Positions 45,112 through 57,850 of a stretch of DNA of 64,000 nt are shown here, piece after piece. Origin of the DNA: Dermatemys mawii (lineage: Eukaryota; Chordata; Testudines; Dermatemydidae); contig ML677348.1 in NCBI GenBank assembly GCA_007922305.1, positions 17,437,442-17,501,441 of the forward strand. Reading direction: 5' to 3'. Position 1 is the stretch's first letter, and each line of letters begins with the position of its first letter. Below the pieces are notes generated by a model. It saw nothing but the letters and a program-made list of their open reading frames with translations. It had not been told where the DNA came from and made no database searches. Both the position numbers and the translations under genes were made by a program.

Positions 45112-46425
45112 ACTAAGAATCAGAGGGGTAGCCGTGTTAGTCTGAAATTGCAGAAGCGACAAAGGCTCCTGTGGCACCTTAAAGACTAACTAAAATTTTT
45201 TTAGAGCAAAAGCTTTCGTGGGCTAATACCCACTTCGTCGGATGCATGCAGTGGAAGTATCCAGGGGCAGGTATAAATAGGTAGGCAAGAACCAGGTGGG
45301 AGATAACAAGGTTAGTCCAATGAGGCTGAACCAGCTTGTTATCTCTAATCAGGGAGGGTGAGGTGTTCCTCTAGCAGCTGAACTGGAGGTGTGAATAGCG
45401 AGAGAAGAGAAGCTGCTTTTGTAGTTAGCTAGCCATTCAAAATCTCTATTCAGTCCCAAATTGATTGTGTCAAATTTGCAAATGAATTGCAGCTCTGCAG
45501 TCTCTCTTTGCAGTCTGGACTTGAAGTTTTTTTGCTGCAAAATGCTGACCTTTAAATCTTCTATGGTGTGTCCGGTGAGGTTGAAGTGCTCTCCTACAGG
45601 TTTTTGAATATTGCCATTCCTGATATCTGATTTGTGTCCATGTATCTTTTTTCGTAGGGACTGTCCAGTTTGGCCGATGTACATAGCAGAGGGACATTGC
45701 TGGCACATAATGGCGTATATTACATTGGTAGATGTGCAGGTGAATGAACCAGTGATGGTGTGGCTGATCTGGTTTGGTCCTGTGATGGTGTTGCTGGTGT
45801 AGATGTGTGGGCAGAGTTGGCATCGAGGTTTATTGCATGGATTGGTTCCTGAGTTAGAGTTATTATGGCGCGGTGTGCTGTTGCTGGTGAGAATATGCTT
45901 GAGGTTGGCAGGTTGTCTCTAGGCCAGGACTGGCCTGCCTCCCAAGGCCTGTGAAAGTGAGGGATTGTTGTCCAGGATGGGTTGTAGATCACTGATGATG
46001 CGTTGGAGAGGCTTTAACTGAGGACTGTAGGTGATGGCCAGTGGTGGTCTGTTTTCTTTCTTGGGTTTGTCTTGCAGCAGCAGGCTTCTGGGCACACGTC
46101 TGGCTCTGTTGATCTGTGTCCTTATTTCCTTGTGCGGGTATTGTAGTTTTGAGAAAGCTTGGTGGAGATCTTTTAGGTGTTGGTCTCTGTCTGAGAGGTT
46201 GGAGCAAATACGATTGTACCTCAGTGCTTGGCTGTAGACAATGGATTGTGTGGTGTGCCCGGGGTGGAAACTGGTGGCATGAAGGTAGGCATAGCTGTCG
46301 GTAAGTTTTCGGTATAGGGTGGTGTTGATGTGGCCGTCATTAATTTCCACCATGATTTCAACAGCTTCCACCCCACCATCCACCTCAGCCTGGACCAGTC
46401 TACATAGGAGGTCCACTTCCTGGAC
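45112..46425 (-). pseudogene. Penelope-like retroelement: RT C-terminus and GIY-YIG endonuclease
   Basis: Read on the minus strand from 46425 down: DGHINTTLYRKLTDSYAYLH, SFHPGHTTQSIVYSQALRYN and RRVPRSLLLQDKPKKENRPP, the C-terminal part of a Penelope-type reverse transcriptase. Next come a CNKPRCQLCPHIYTS linker and NVIYAIMCQQCPSAMYIGQTGQSLRKK (GIY-YIG signature, here in the YI(G)QTG form), then HKSDIRNGNIQKPVGEHFN and the tail ETAELQFICKFDTINLGLNRDFEWL. The GIY-YIG nuclease nicks target DNA for insertion. Frames shift at least twice (near 45.7 and 46.0 kb). The 3' end at 45112-45260 holds the family terminal sequence (GGTAGCCGTGTTAGTCTG). It is 5'-truncated: the catalytic RT core is absent. 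Confidence 0.9.
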
Positions 46426-47460
46426 ACCATGGTGCAAGCGTTAGGAGCACTCCTCTGAGGAATACACAGCAATTCTGTTCTCCAACAACAGGCACAAAAA
46501 CAGAATATTGAGGAAGTTTTGGGTAGTATTTCATAGAGAGCACTAGAACATCGGTGTCTTGTGCAAAAATCCAGAGTTTAGTAGCAACTCTCTGTGGCAC
46601 TAATTGCATGCAAGATGATTTTTAGTATCAACCTCCTCATGGGAACCACAAATAAACTCCTCTGAAGAACATGCGGCAGCAGCTTCATTATGCCAGGTGA
46701 TGACAAAAAGCTTCAAGCAATATTTTGCATGCTGGAGTGTTTTCCCTTCAAGGTCTGTGGTTAACTCATCCTTTGTGCAAGTATAAGACAGTAGCTTCTT
46801 CACTGTGACATTGGCGATGTTTGTAGAGTCATTGATTTTGTATTGGATGGGTGCAATACCATAAAGTCTTTTCTTTATAGTAATATTTTCATTGATTCCT
46901 CTGCATATGTATCAACCATGAGGTGGATTTTGTCATAGCTCTGTTATTTTGTTCATCGTTCAGCCAAGTCTCGCCAGCTGTTAACAGTTTCTGGTTTGTT
47001 GAGAGCTTGTACCTCAGCCATACCATCAATGATTGCTATGACGAAAGATCTCTGCTGGCATAACTCATACTGGTTACATTGTCAGGAGGTGCTGACTTAG
47101 GAAGACCATGCAAGATATGCATTAGTTTGTTTTTCTCCTCATACATGCACCGTTCCCTTACATTTGAACATTGATCATGGTACCAAGGAGAACTTGTACA
47201 TTCTCAAAGCCTTACATAGACCAGCATCATACTGAGATCTGGACATGACCAGGAGATGAGCAAATAATGACCTGCCTGTAGTTAGCTCTGTAATAGTCCT
47301 TGCCACATGCACTCTGACTTTCTTCTTTGCATTTGAGCACAGTTTTAATCTGTGCTCAAATGATTTGAGCTCATAGATTGATGGAGCCTTCGATAATTCT
47401 TTGGGTTTTGAAGGCTTCACATAAGTCTTGACCCAAAGCATCCATTCACCTGACATCTTG
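46426..47460 (-). pseudogene. remnant of an uncharacterised multi-copy metazoan protein family
   Basis: On the minus strand, ordered pieces form one long broken protein: VARTITELTTGRSLFAHLLVMSRSQ (47175-47456 frame), KNKLMHILHGLPKSAPPDNV, VIAIIDGMAEVQALNKPETV, YDKIHLMVDTYAEESMKI, APIQYKINDSTNIANVTVKKLLSYTCTKDELTTDLEGK, SHEEVDTKN and TKLWIFAQDTDVLVLSMKYYPKLP. I know this order of motifs from large, repeated, unnamed proteins in fish, cnidarian and other animal genomes; the acidic DTDVLVL motif with an upstream HEE(A/V)DT may be catalytic, but the function is unknown to me. At least three frameshifts or stops break it, and it ends abruptly where the Penelope-like copy begins. Confidence 0.65.
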
Positions 47461-47590
47461 ATCTATCTCATCACTGAAGACTGCTTTTGTCATAATGTTA
47501 ATAAGCTATGGTCCATCATACATGAATGGATGGCCAGTGTGAGTAAGTTGATCTTTTCTTGGCATTTAATAGCACCTAATGAGTCTAGAC

Positions 47591-47745
47591 CAGAGATCGG
47601 CAACCTTGGCACGTGGCACCAGAGGGTAAGCACCCTTAGTGGGCCCCGCTGGTTTGTTTACTTACCAGTTCACCAATCGTGGCTCCCACTGGCCGCAGAT
47701 CGCAGTCCCCCTGCAGTTCCGTGAGGCCCCCTGCACTCCCAGGCT
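47591..47745 (+). mobile_element. hAT-type element fragment, CAGAGATCGGCAACC end
   Basis: It starts CAGAGATCGGCAACCTTGGC and continues with GCACGTGGCACCAGAGGGTAAG, then GGTTTGTTTACTTACC and GGCTCCCACTGGCCGC, a known turtle hAT family. The right half is missing. Confidence 0.65.
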
Positions 47746-48630
47746 GGAACATGTTCAGTGCAGACAGAAACTTTGGGGAATTAAGCTGTGAAGCTCTAGC
47801 AAGTCTCTTCTAAGCATGTGCAAACTGCAATTTTTCAAAGCCTCACAAATGGGCCAAATATGGGTGGATATTCATGGGGATGTCAAAAGGAAAATCCTTT
47901 ACACAAAGGCCACTTCCTCCCCACCAAATTTCAAGTCTCTGCTCTATAGTTTGGCAGGATTTAACATAAGCATAACATTTTTCCTTAGCCTTGTTCTTCT
48001 AAATAGCTGAACTGTTTTTGTTGACATTTTCCAGAAATATTCAGCCTGAGGCAAACACATGGCATAGAAAATTTCAGCCCAAATAGTTAGAGTTTGGGAA
48101 AGATACAAGTAACAGAAAACAGGGTTTTATAATGGGAAATGTCAGGCAATGTTAATTTCAGTTGGTGCTACCAGCCCCAACTATAATAAATATTTTTAAA
48201 ATATCGTAATATTAGATGCAAATACACACACACAATTTAACAGCAGATTAACTGGAGCGTCATTCAATTCCACGTTAAGTTTGGGTGACTGTTCCATATC
48301 TGTTCTCTAACAGAAAATTCTGCTCTTCCAGTTACATAGGTATATATCTGGGATAGTGCCAATGGCTTCATCAGTTTAAGTGAAAGCAGAACTTGGCCCT
48401 AAATGATCCTTTGCCTGATCATCTCCGGCCTTGAGTCAGTAAATGGGTCTGGATCAAATCACTGGATCCAAACAACCCAAGTCTGGGGAAGTTCAAATCA
48501 GCAACTATCCTTCGTGATTCAGACCCAGCTCTACTTGCAACACATCTGTTTTACAGCAGCCACAGTAATGATCCTATAAAATGGTTACGGGGTGTATGTG
48601 TTGATGGTTGTTTTTCTATCATTTTTACCT
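47746..48630. other. unannotated sequence
   Basis: AT-rich; no gene or repeat family recognised. Confidence 0.45.
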
Positions 48631-48638
48631 TTCTAAAG

Positions 48639-48999
48639 CAGCGGTTCTCAAACATTAGCAATCTGAGAACCCCCATTTTTATGTAAATTTTTTCACAGCC
48701 CCTCAATCTCCCAGTCTCTCCTTTCCCCCATGGCCCCACCGCTGCCCCACCTCTTCCCACCCATGCTCCACCCCTGACCCTCTTCTTCCCCACCTCTTTC
48801 CGCCCCCTCCCCTGAGCACGCCTTGTCCCCACTCCTTCCCCACCCTCCTAGCACCTCCTACACACCTCTGAATGGCTGTTCCCAGCATGCAGGAGGCAGT
48901 GGAAGGGAGGGGGAGGAGTTGATCAGCAAGGCCGGTGAACCCCCTAGAGTACCCTCGCAGACCCCCAGAGGTCCACGGACCCCAGTTTGAGAAACATTG
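48639..48999 (+). mobile_element. 361-bp hAT MITE, CAGCGGTTCTCAAAC family
   Basis: It starts CAGCGGTTCTCAAAC and ends CAGTTTGAGAAACATTG. Flanks TTCTAAAG (48631-48638) and TTCTGAAG (49000-49007) agree at 7 of 8. The pyrimidine-rich interior gives spurious minus-strand frames. Its ends match the MITE in the CR1 at 37863. Confidence 0.85.
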
Positions 49000-49007
49000 T
49001 TCTGAAG

Positions 49008-49711
49008 TTAGTCTGTTCATATTTTTAAAGGGCAAGTGCTATATATCAGAGTGTGTTTCCTCTTTCTGTTTTCCATTGCATGTCACTAAGGATCCAACCC
49101 TACAATCCTTAATTTACATGAGTAAACCCATTACATTTAGTGGAACTATTGTATAAGAGTTGCAGGATCACACCCCAAGAACTTTTCTGGTTCTCCTACT
49201 GTGGCGTAAGCTTCCATTGATGTTTGCCTAGGTAAAAATTGCTTCAACTGATTACCCAGAGAAGCTCATGACCTACAAACTAGCCTCATATGGTTACCTC
49301 ATATACTACCTACATTCTGCACTGGTTGAGAGAGAAGGGAGAACTTGTTTGTTTGTTTTTAATGATTCTTCAATCAGATGTACTAGTGAGGACCTTGTGC
49401 CCATATGGATCCCCTTGGACTACAAAAAGGCATAAGGTTCCACACTAGCAGATCCAATTGCAGGACCAGGGCCTGTGGCAAGCTAAGAAAATTGTGCTGC
49501 TACATTGATTATATTATTTTGCATCCCTGTCAATAGCGTCTAGAAATTAAAATTGGGACATTTAGCTTAAATTGCCCAATCCTGGGGAGCTACAAGATAC
49601 ACCTGAAGGGAAGGGGTTAGTAGAAATGTGCATGGTAGAGGGTAAGATGTTTGGATAAAACACAGTTCAAGATGCAAGATATGAACGAGCAGATGGAAAA
49701 CGTTAGTTTTT
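49008..49711. other. unannotated sequence
   Basis: No gene or repeat family recognised. Confidence 0.45.
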
Positions 49712-49719
49712 GACGTACA

Positions 49720-49820
49720 TAGGGTGACCAGACAGCAAGTGTGAAAAATCGGGATGAGGTAAGGGGTATAGGAGCCTATATAAGAAAAAGATCCCAAAAT
49801 CGGGACAGCTGATCACCCTA
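49720..49820 (-). mobile_element. 101-bp hAT MITE, TAGGGTGACCAGA family, copy 5
   Basis: It starts TAGGGTGACCAGACAGC and ends CTGATCACCCTA. Flanks GACGTACA (49712-49719) and GACATACA (49821-49828) agree at 7 of 8, which confirms the 8-bp duplication for this family. Same orientation as the copy at 8424. Confidence 0.85.
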
Positions 49821-49828
49821 GACATACA

Positions 49829-52800
49829 GTATATAGAACTAAGTAACCTAGATCAATGCATAGCAGTGGAGCGTCTTTCTGGATGCCGGTTATGCCGTAG
49901 TCATGTAACAATCCAATCAATGCACCTGCCCATGTCTTTATTTTTATCTCTAACTTCTAGCAAAACGGTACTGCAGCGAGGGCATTTCCAGGAGAACACT
50001 ACACATCTGAGAGGGTTACACTTATCTGGCTTTCAGCTTCATGCCTTATGCCACACCACTCAGAGATATGCTGGTGGTGGGAGGATGGGGCTCTTACAGC
50101 ACATCTTATGCTTCCTACTCTGCCTCAATAATATTTACAAGTTGGCTTTTACATACTCACGGATCCATAAAAGTCTTTGCCCTAAAACAGAATAGTATAA
50201 ATAGAAAACCACTGAAGAGCTACAGCTGCAACTGAGGCTACTGGAGTGTAGCTACCATTGCCAGGCCATCCGCCTGTGCTGCCAGCAAGTGTCAGCGATT
50301 GATGGTGCTGAGGTACACAAAGGGAAGCAGCTACTCTAGAAACACTTGCTGCACTCGCAACTCCCCTTTCCCCCTTGGCCTCGTCTCCCTATAACCGGTT
50401 GCAAACATGGGAAAAGACCAGGGATGCATCATTAAAACCCTCCCATTGTAATTGCAGCTTATGTTTGTGCAATGCTGCTTCTGTACAAAGTGTTCCATCT
50501 GGAACCTAATCAAAGAAGCTCACATTGACCTTTCATATAGTAACATTTAGGTACAGTAGCACTGACATTTTTTCTGAGAAACCCACTCCAACTTCTGCAA
50601 TAAATTAAAATAGCAACATTACTGTTTTGGCCAATTTCCTCCAAATTCAGCATTTTGCAAAAAACTCAGCTCTAGTAAATGGATGGAGACACTTTCAAGA
50701 GCAGCAGTGGTCTTTGTGTAAAACCTTTGCCGTTCGTTCTAATACAGAGCGTTCCATTTAAATCAAAAACAAACCTTGATAATCTTCTGTGAGTGGCTCT
50801 ATAGGCTATGGAGAGGGGACCAGCTGTGACTGGTGGTGGTGTAGTCAGCTCAACTGTCAGGACATCATAGGAGCTGATATGATAAATATAGCAGAAGGGG
50901 GTCTTGCAGGTTGATAGTAAATATTGAGGATTTAGTCTCACTTCAGTCTTTCCTAGTCCATTAGGGAACAAGGGCCAAATTCTGCTCCTTGTAAATACGG
51001 AATAATTCTACTAAGTGAATTTACTCTGGGTTGACACCAGTGAAACGGACAGTAGAATTTGGCCCCAGGTCTCTATTATTATTTATTTTTCAAAGTTTCC
51101 CAAAAGTGGACTAAGTGCTTCACAGAACAAACAGTAGATATGACCCATAGCCGGGAGAGATCACAGTCTAAGTAGAGACACAACATGGCACATGATAAAG
51201 ACAAACAGAGGGGAGGAAGGAAGGACAAGGTAACAAAACAAGATTGTGTGATTGCTTAGGGTTAAGGTACACATCCTTCGGGTTTGTTTTTAAACTGAAG
51301 CAGCAGATTGGCAGCATGGTGGGGAGCTAGTGAAACGAATCACTAGGGCTATGTGCATGGCTCAGGTTGCAGCGGCAAAACCAAAGTGGCTGTTTATAAA
51401 GCCAAGGCAGCCTGTAGTTCTTGTAAGCAGAGAAGGGGAGCGGATGATGCCCAGAATGACAGTGAGTTCTGAAGGGGCTGTTGGAGATTAAAAATGTGCC
51501 CTCTGCTCCTGCTGGTGTGGGAGTGCCATGGGGTGTAAGGAGCCCTGCTGCTGCCGCCCCCTCACAAGTTGAGGGAGATGGGAAGAAGCTCCTGGAGTCT
51601 CAGTGCCCTGAAGTAGCTCCCTAGTGGAAGGTGGTAGGAGCAAGGGAGCTGGCAAGCCCCTGGCTCTCTCCGTACCCTCTCTGGCAATTGGCAGGCTTCT
51701 CGGTTCCATTTGATAGGATATGAAAATACCACTGGGTCCTGACGTTCTTATGAAATACTTGAAAAGATCCATTCTTGCCAGGAAGATTTTGCAAAGGAGG
51801 AACTCAAGGTTTTGACCTCCATTTACAACTTAGCCTGGCCCCAATTCAGCTAGCTACCTTTTAAGCACGTGTGGTCCCCAGTGGTGTCAATGGGAACTCA
51901 CACACTCGGTTAGCCACATGCATACGCACCTGGGGCCCAACCAATGACTGCAGGACCTCTGGGATGGGGACCATCATTTACTATTTGTTTGCACAGCTCA
52001 GCAAGGACCTGACCCAGCTGAAGCCTCTAGATGCGACAGAAATACAAAAGGATAAAGATAACAACAAAACAGTGGCAACAGAACTATGTCTGACTTTTTT
52101 CTTTTTAAGGTGGAGATGCTGGCAAGTCCTGTATAGGCCAATTTCATGTGTTCAAAAAGAGTTTAAAAGTACAAGCAACATTCCCACACGCCGTCATTTC
52201 TGTTTGTCACTGGCTTTTATTTAAGGGATTGACAGCACCTTTTATCAGACAGCCTATTTACTAATAGCTCATCCATGAAACTGAAAAGTCACCAGAGCAA
52301 GCACTAACCTGCACTAGTGCCAAGGGACAGCATATGGCAGGCTTCAAACCTACCCCGACACCACCTTTTCCCTAAAAATATAATATTTTATTCCAAAACC
52401 TCCCCTTTTTAACTAAAATAAAGGGCTGCCTGGTTTTAAAATCCAGGTGTCAGACAAAGCAATTTAAATGTCTCAAGCTTAGTGCTAAAGAGGGGCTCAA
52501 AACAAAACCTCACATCTGAACCACCCACATTTAGGAAAGTTCAAGAGTTTTCTCCTGATGTCAGTAGTGCAATGAGAGAAAAGTTACTCTTTATTATGAG
52601 GTTGTATAGAGCCCTTTGGGGACTTCCAATATATACTCTCTCTAGCAAAGATTTAAAAAAAACCAATGCTATAAATATCCATAAGATACACTGAAATCCA
52701 TGCTATTAAAACCATTCTTGTAGCTAAGCAGAAGGCTACTGCTTGTCAGACACTGCTTCCCATCAGAGAGCTCACCTCCTCATTTTCTCCCCTCTGGATG

Positions 52801-55800
52801 GAGTCTTTCAAATATTTTCATTATTGCTCGGTGCCTAGTCAATTAAGTCTTTTTTAGTATTGTGCTCTTGGTGCTAACCATCTGAGTCCTGCTAATCACA
52901 CATGGTGCATGTGGGGACAACTCACCCCACACCCAAGTCAAGTCTTCCTCCCATTGCTGCTTCAAAGAAATGCTTCTGTGTTCTGCTGTTTGTGAGAGAG
53001 ACTAACCCTGGAATGTGGCAAAGAAGGAGTTAAAATCAGGAGCTAGTGTAAGCCCATTAATGTTGCATCAGTTATAAAACACACTGGTTTTTATACTGAC
53101 ACCACCACAGGGATGTTACCCACACATCAGAAATGAACACCATGATGTGGGCCCTATTTAGCGCTCTCAACAAATTACGAGTCTGACTTCTTTCCCTTTA
53201 ACCTCCTGACTCTTTTTCGTTTGGTTGGGGTTGGGGGAGGGGAGAGTAGGGTGGCGGATTGTCAACCTCTTAAGCATATGAAAACAGATTTCACTTTAGG
53301 TTACATCAGTAGTGTTTTGACATGGAACAGCACAGAAAGCTTTCTAGCCGATAAATAAAATATGATTTGCCTGGTTGGTTATTCTATATTCATCATGCCT
53401 GGTACCTGGCATTCGTTCTGGTTGTCACACAGGTAATATCTGATACATCTGTCCTGTTGTTTCTCTCTCAGCCAAAATGGGATCAAGCACTCTATCCTCA
53501 GTATTGTCCCTTCACTCCCTCTGCCTGAATGAAAAATATATCCCTATCGGAACATTAGGGTCAAGTCAAAGTTTGTATTTTTAAGACCCCCATAATACTG
53601 GACTAGTCTTATGAAGCTTATGAAAGCATAGCACACACTTTTCACCACTGCTAGCCGTAGCAATTTATTGCTCTCTACTAAAGCTGGGCCCCATTTTTCA
53701 AGTATTCAAAATTTAAACAATTTTTTCCATGAAAAAATTGTTTAATTTTTGACTAGGTCTACTGGCTGCTGTAGCTCCAAATCTAGACATGATGGGCCAA
53801 ATTCTGACCCAATGTGGATGCATCTCCATTGACCCCTATAATTCATTTTTTCTAAGCATAAAACCCCCCAAAAATGCCATCTCCTATGTGATGCTAGATT
53901 CAATAACCTGCCATTGGAAGTAGTGAGACAGAAAAAAAAAAGAAAGGTACATGAAAGATTCCAGAATTCCTCAACCCTGAAAAGTGATCTTCCCCAGAAG
54001 AGAAAGGAAACAGCAGTACAATGCTTGCCCAACACTGCCCCACCAATCTACTTCAGAAGCAAGTGAAAGGACCACCTGCAGGAATGAGAGCAGTTCAGCC
54101 TGCAGGCCTCTTCGGTCCTTGACCTGAGACTGCCAACAAGGGTCTGATGGCGGTTTGTGTCAAGTGCATGCCTGCATATTATGAATGGAATTCAAACCAC
54201 CAATTTCTTTTATGCAAACCATTCAATTGCCATCAGATGTTTGTAATGACTTTTGCTTACTACCATCCTGGCCTGCATTTGAACTAGAAATGAAAGAAAT
54301 TTATATAGTCTATTACAAATCCCCATAGCCATCCAACCCCTCAGGAAACACTTCTCAAGAACGTGCTACATGAGTTTGAAACTAGCTGCTTTTGTTTGCC
54401 ATTTATTATAACGTGGTGTTTATGGAAATTTCACATATAACTAGCAAAATCATCAGAGAGAAAAAAGCAGCTGTCAGATTGGTTAGCTGACAAAGGAGCA
54501 TTATGTGTACTCATGTATAATATCTCTAAATCTATCAATACAGATAAATGTCCTTTTTTGTCAGATCAGAAAACAAATAGTTGTAGACCATAAACCAAAA
54601 TTACTTATACAGTTCAGCAGTTCTTGGGTTTGTGAAGGCGGCTTTACCACTCTCTGATCTTTTTTCTTTTACTACTCACAGATCACACAACTTTCCCTTC
54701 ACAGTTTATCAGCATAACAGGGTAATTTATTTCCCACTTCACTCATATTCCCATATGGCTGAGCTGCATTCCTGTTAGAATCTGTCACCTTTATTAACCT
54801 TGCTGCATTTCCATACAGTTGGGTTCCTCTGCAGTTCAGTCAGCTAAGGCAGAAACCTGTAGAAACTAAATGGTAATTGGGGCCATATGAGTGGTAGGCA
54901 GCAATTTTTCATACCTGGCACCCATTGTGTAGGATCCATCAATTCATCAAATCATCAAAATCCAGGCCTGATTCTCATGACTCTTACACACATGTACATC
55001 ACAATTAACTCTAATTAAGTCAATTGAGTTGAAGCAGGATAAAATAATGTGCAATCAGAATTTGTTCCACCAGATGCAAATGTGGTAGGTTTTTCTGTAG
55101 AAAATTATTTAAGGCAGGGCTGGTAGCACTACCTAATATTAAGGCTGCCTGACTTCCCATTGTAAGACCCTGTTTTCTGTTGCTTTTAACTTTGCCAAAC
55201 TTTAACCATGTGGGCCTAATTTTCCAAATACATTGTTTTGCTCATGTTAAAAAAGTTTCTTCGAGAAAAATCTAGTGACTCCAAGATTTGGAACAGGGGC
55301 TTGAAATTAGGCTGGGGTCTGGCTTTTGCATCACAGAAACTTTTTTAACTTTACCATTCCATGAAAGTCTGCTCAAATTGGGCCAACATATAAGCCTTTG
55401 AAAAATCACAGTTCAAACATGCTCAATAGGGACTTTTTGAAACATTGCTGCTAAAATCCCCCAATCCATGCAAACTCCATAGAAAATCCTCCATTCGTAC
55501 TGAGCATGCTCCAATCTGGGGATGAGTAGGGTTTACCCTGCAATTTCCATAATTACCATAAACCAGGCCAAGGCCAAGCATTTAAACTGTGAGTAGGGAG
55601 TCTGTCTCTGCTGTGCTCTCAATGCCCCTCCTGCTGGTCCAGCACACAGAAGAGAGTGTTCATAGCTGTAACTCCCAAATGGAAGCAATCACCTCCCTCA
55701 GACTCATACTTGGGTATCTAACTCCCTTGAGGAGCTGGGCTTAGATTACCCCCCATCCCTTGGCCTTTCCTACTGGCTAGTATGGCAAGTTCTCTGCTCG

Positions 55801-57030
55801 GCCTGTGTGCTTCTGTGAATCCCCTTTTGGGGCACCCAATTCTCCCCATGCACTGTATAGGGCACCTTGGCAGCTAACTCAGGGCAGTGAATTCCACTAG
55901 GCAGCAAGGCAGCTAAAAGTTAGATATTGGAATGCTCAGCACTGCAATGTGTAACCTCTGTCTTGCGATTCTAGCCCTTTGTGCCTATTTTGCCCAGTGC
56001 TGGAGGAAAAGTGACCATTAGTAAGAAGATGGTGGCCACTGAAATCCAAGACAATGATTCATCACTCATTACTGCTCAATGGTAAACCACACTTGCAGGC
56101 AACTTGGTTAGCCAAGAATTTGCACAGTGTCAGGAAGAGTGTGGAGATGTTGACAGTGCTAGGGAAGGGAGTGCCTCTATGGACGACATTCTCAGCTTTC
56201 CTGACATTAAACATCAAGGGGCCTACAACAGAAACAAACATCTTTGTGAAATACCATATAGGCTCCAACCCCACAGCTGAATCGATGCAGGCAGACTTCA
56301 AGGGGCTCCAAGTTGTTCCACACAGATCCAGTTGTAAGATCGAAATTATAGCATAGAGAGATAGTTGCGGCTATTGTTCAATTTCATTGATGTGACACAG
56401 CTCTGCTGCTTCTGGCTGTGGTATTCTGATAGAAAGTCTTGGAGAGACCAGAGGGAATTTTTCAGCATTTTTAAGCAGAGTCATGACTAGCTGACAGGTA
56501 CAAAACACAACTCAGCCTTGCCTACACCAACCAAAAAGTCCAGGTCAGCATCACACCAGATAACTCAATTGTTAACCATTAATAATATTCCATTACATAG
56601 ACAGGTGCCTTGAGTGAAGCCCAAACCAGAATCTCATAGCTGGGCACAACCATTACTTGTAATCACCTTTTAACACGTCTCTTTCTGAATGTTTTACTTT
56701 GGGTTAGTTATTTTATGGTGTTAATCTCTGAATGTCACAATTAGCTTTTAAAGTTATAGAAACACCCCATGAAAGAAATTACAGCAAGTTCACTTCACAT
56801 CTGGGTTTCTACTAGTGGAGTTTCATGTGCAGTAAAGCTTCAGGCCAAGACATGCAGCAACACATTGATTTATACAACGATTGCAAGTTACATAACCAGA
56901 AAGGCTAGCAACATTCTTCCTTACATTAAAGAAAGCATAGGAGGATCCAGGGAAAGGCTCTAAATCAACCAAATCCATATTTAAAGGCTCACAGGTTTAG
57001 ATGCTTCCTCCTCCATATCTCACCTGCCCA
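49829..57030. other. long mostly unannotated stretch with short old repeats
   Basis: No host exon or intact element recognised in 7 kb. Short pieces resembling old amniote repeats occur at about 50990-51065 (ending AGAATTTGGCCCC), 51066-51240 (aagtgcttcacagaacaaacagt ... cacagtctaag), 51838-51900 (aattcagctagctaccttttaagcac) and 53683-53755 (AT-rich block ending GACTAGGTCTA). The frame at 56054-56356 (100 codons) shows no known domain. Confidence 0.4.
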
Positions 57031-57049
57031 CAAACACACACACACACTC
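57031..57049. repeat. CA microsatellite
   Basis: An (AC)n run of about nine units interrupts otherwise AT-rich DNA. Confidence 0.8.
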
Positions 57050-57239
57050 CAGTTCATCACTTATTTCACAATAATGGGCAGTTTTCAAAGCACTATCTGG
57101 GAGTGCCATTCATAAGTACTGTACCATTCACCGTTATGGCATCTGTGAATGTGCCAACTTAAAGGTGATAAAATGACACAGAGCACTGAAATTGTGGGGG
57201 CAGATAAGAGGTAGGATTGACTAATATAACTAAAACCTT

Positions 57240-57850
57240 CTTCTCTTCACCATTTGTATTAAAGACATGGATAATGGAGAGGAGAGGGTGCTTATAAAAT
57301 TTGTGACTGACACCAAATTGCAGGACAGGATCAGAATTCAAAATGTTGACAATGAATTGGGGTCACTCAAAGTACTGTACTTAAGAAGAAAAAAATCAAA
57401 TGCATGGCTACAAAATGGGGAATATTGGGTAGGGTGTAGTACTGGTGAAAAGAATCTGGGGATTATAGTGGATCACAAATTAAATATGAGCCAACAATAT
57501 GGAACAGTTAAGAAGAGAAGACTGAGGTGAGGAATGTGATAACTGTCTTCAAATAGGAAAAAAAATTGTTATAAATAGGACAGTGATCAATTGTTCTCCA
57601 CTGAATGTCTGATAAGAAGGCTTCATTTACAGCAAGGACAATTTAGGTTAGATATTAGGAAAGCTTTCTAATTATAAAGATAGGTAACCACTGGAATAGG
57701 CTTCCAAGGAAGGTTGTGGAATCACTATCATTGAAGGCTTTTAAGAACAAGTTAGACTCAAGGATGGTCTAAATATACGTGGTCCTGCTTCACTGTGGTA
57801 AGCTGGACTAGATGCTCACAGAACTGGATGGCTGGAAGAGACCTCAGGCA
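57240..57850 (+). pseudogene. CR1 LINE 3' portion, old and internally deleted
   Basis: Pieces in order are 'aaatttgtgactgacacc' (decayed FADD-loop region), 'gggattatagtggatcacaa', 'aatatgagccaacaat', then a jump to 'aagaagagaagactgagg', 'aggttagatattaggaaagc', 'gtggaatcactatcattgaagg' and 'gctggactagatg'. The jump at about 57507 removes the 'LVRPHLEYC' part seen in other copies. Stops are frequent. No clear terminal ATTCTATGAT repeat remains. Confidence 0.75.
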
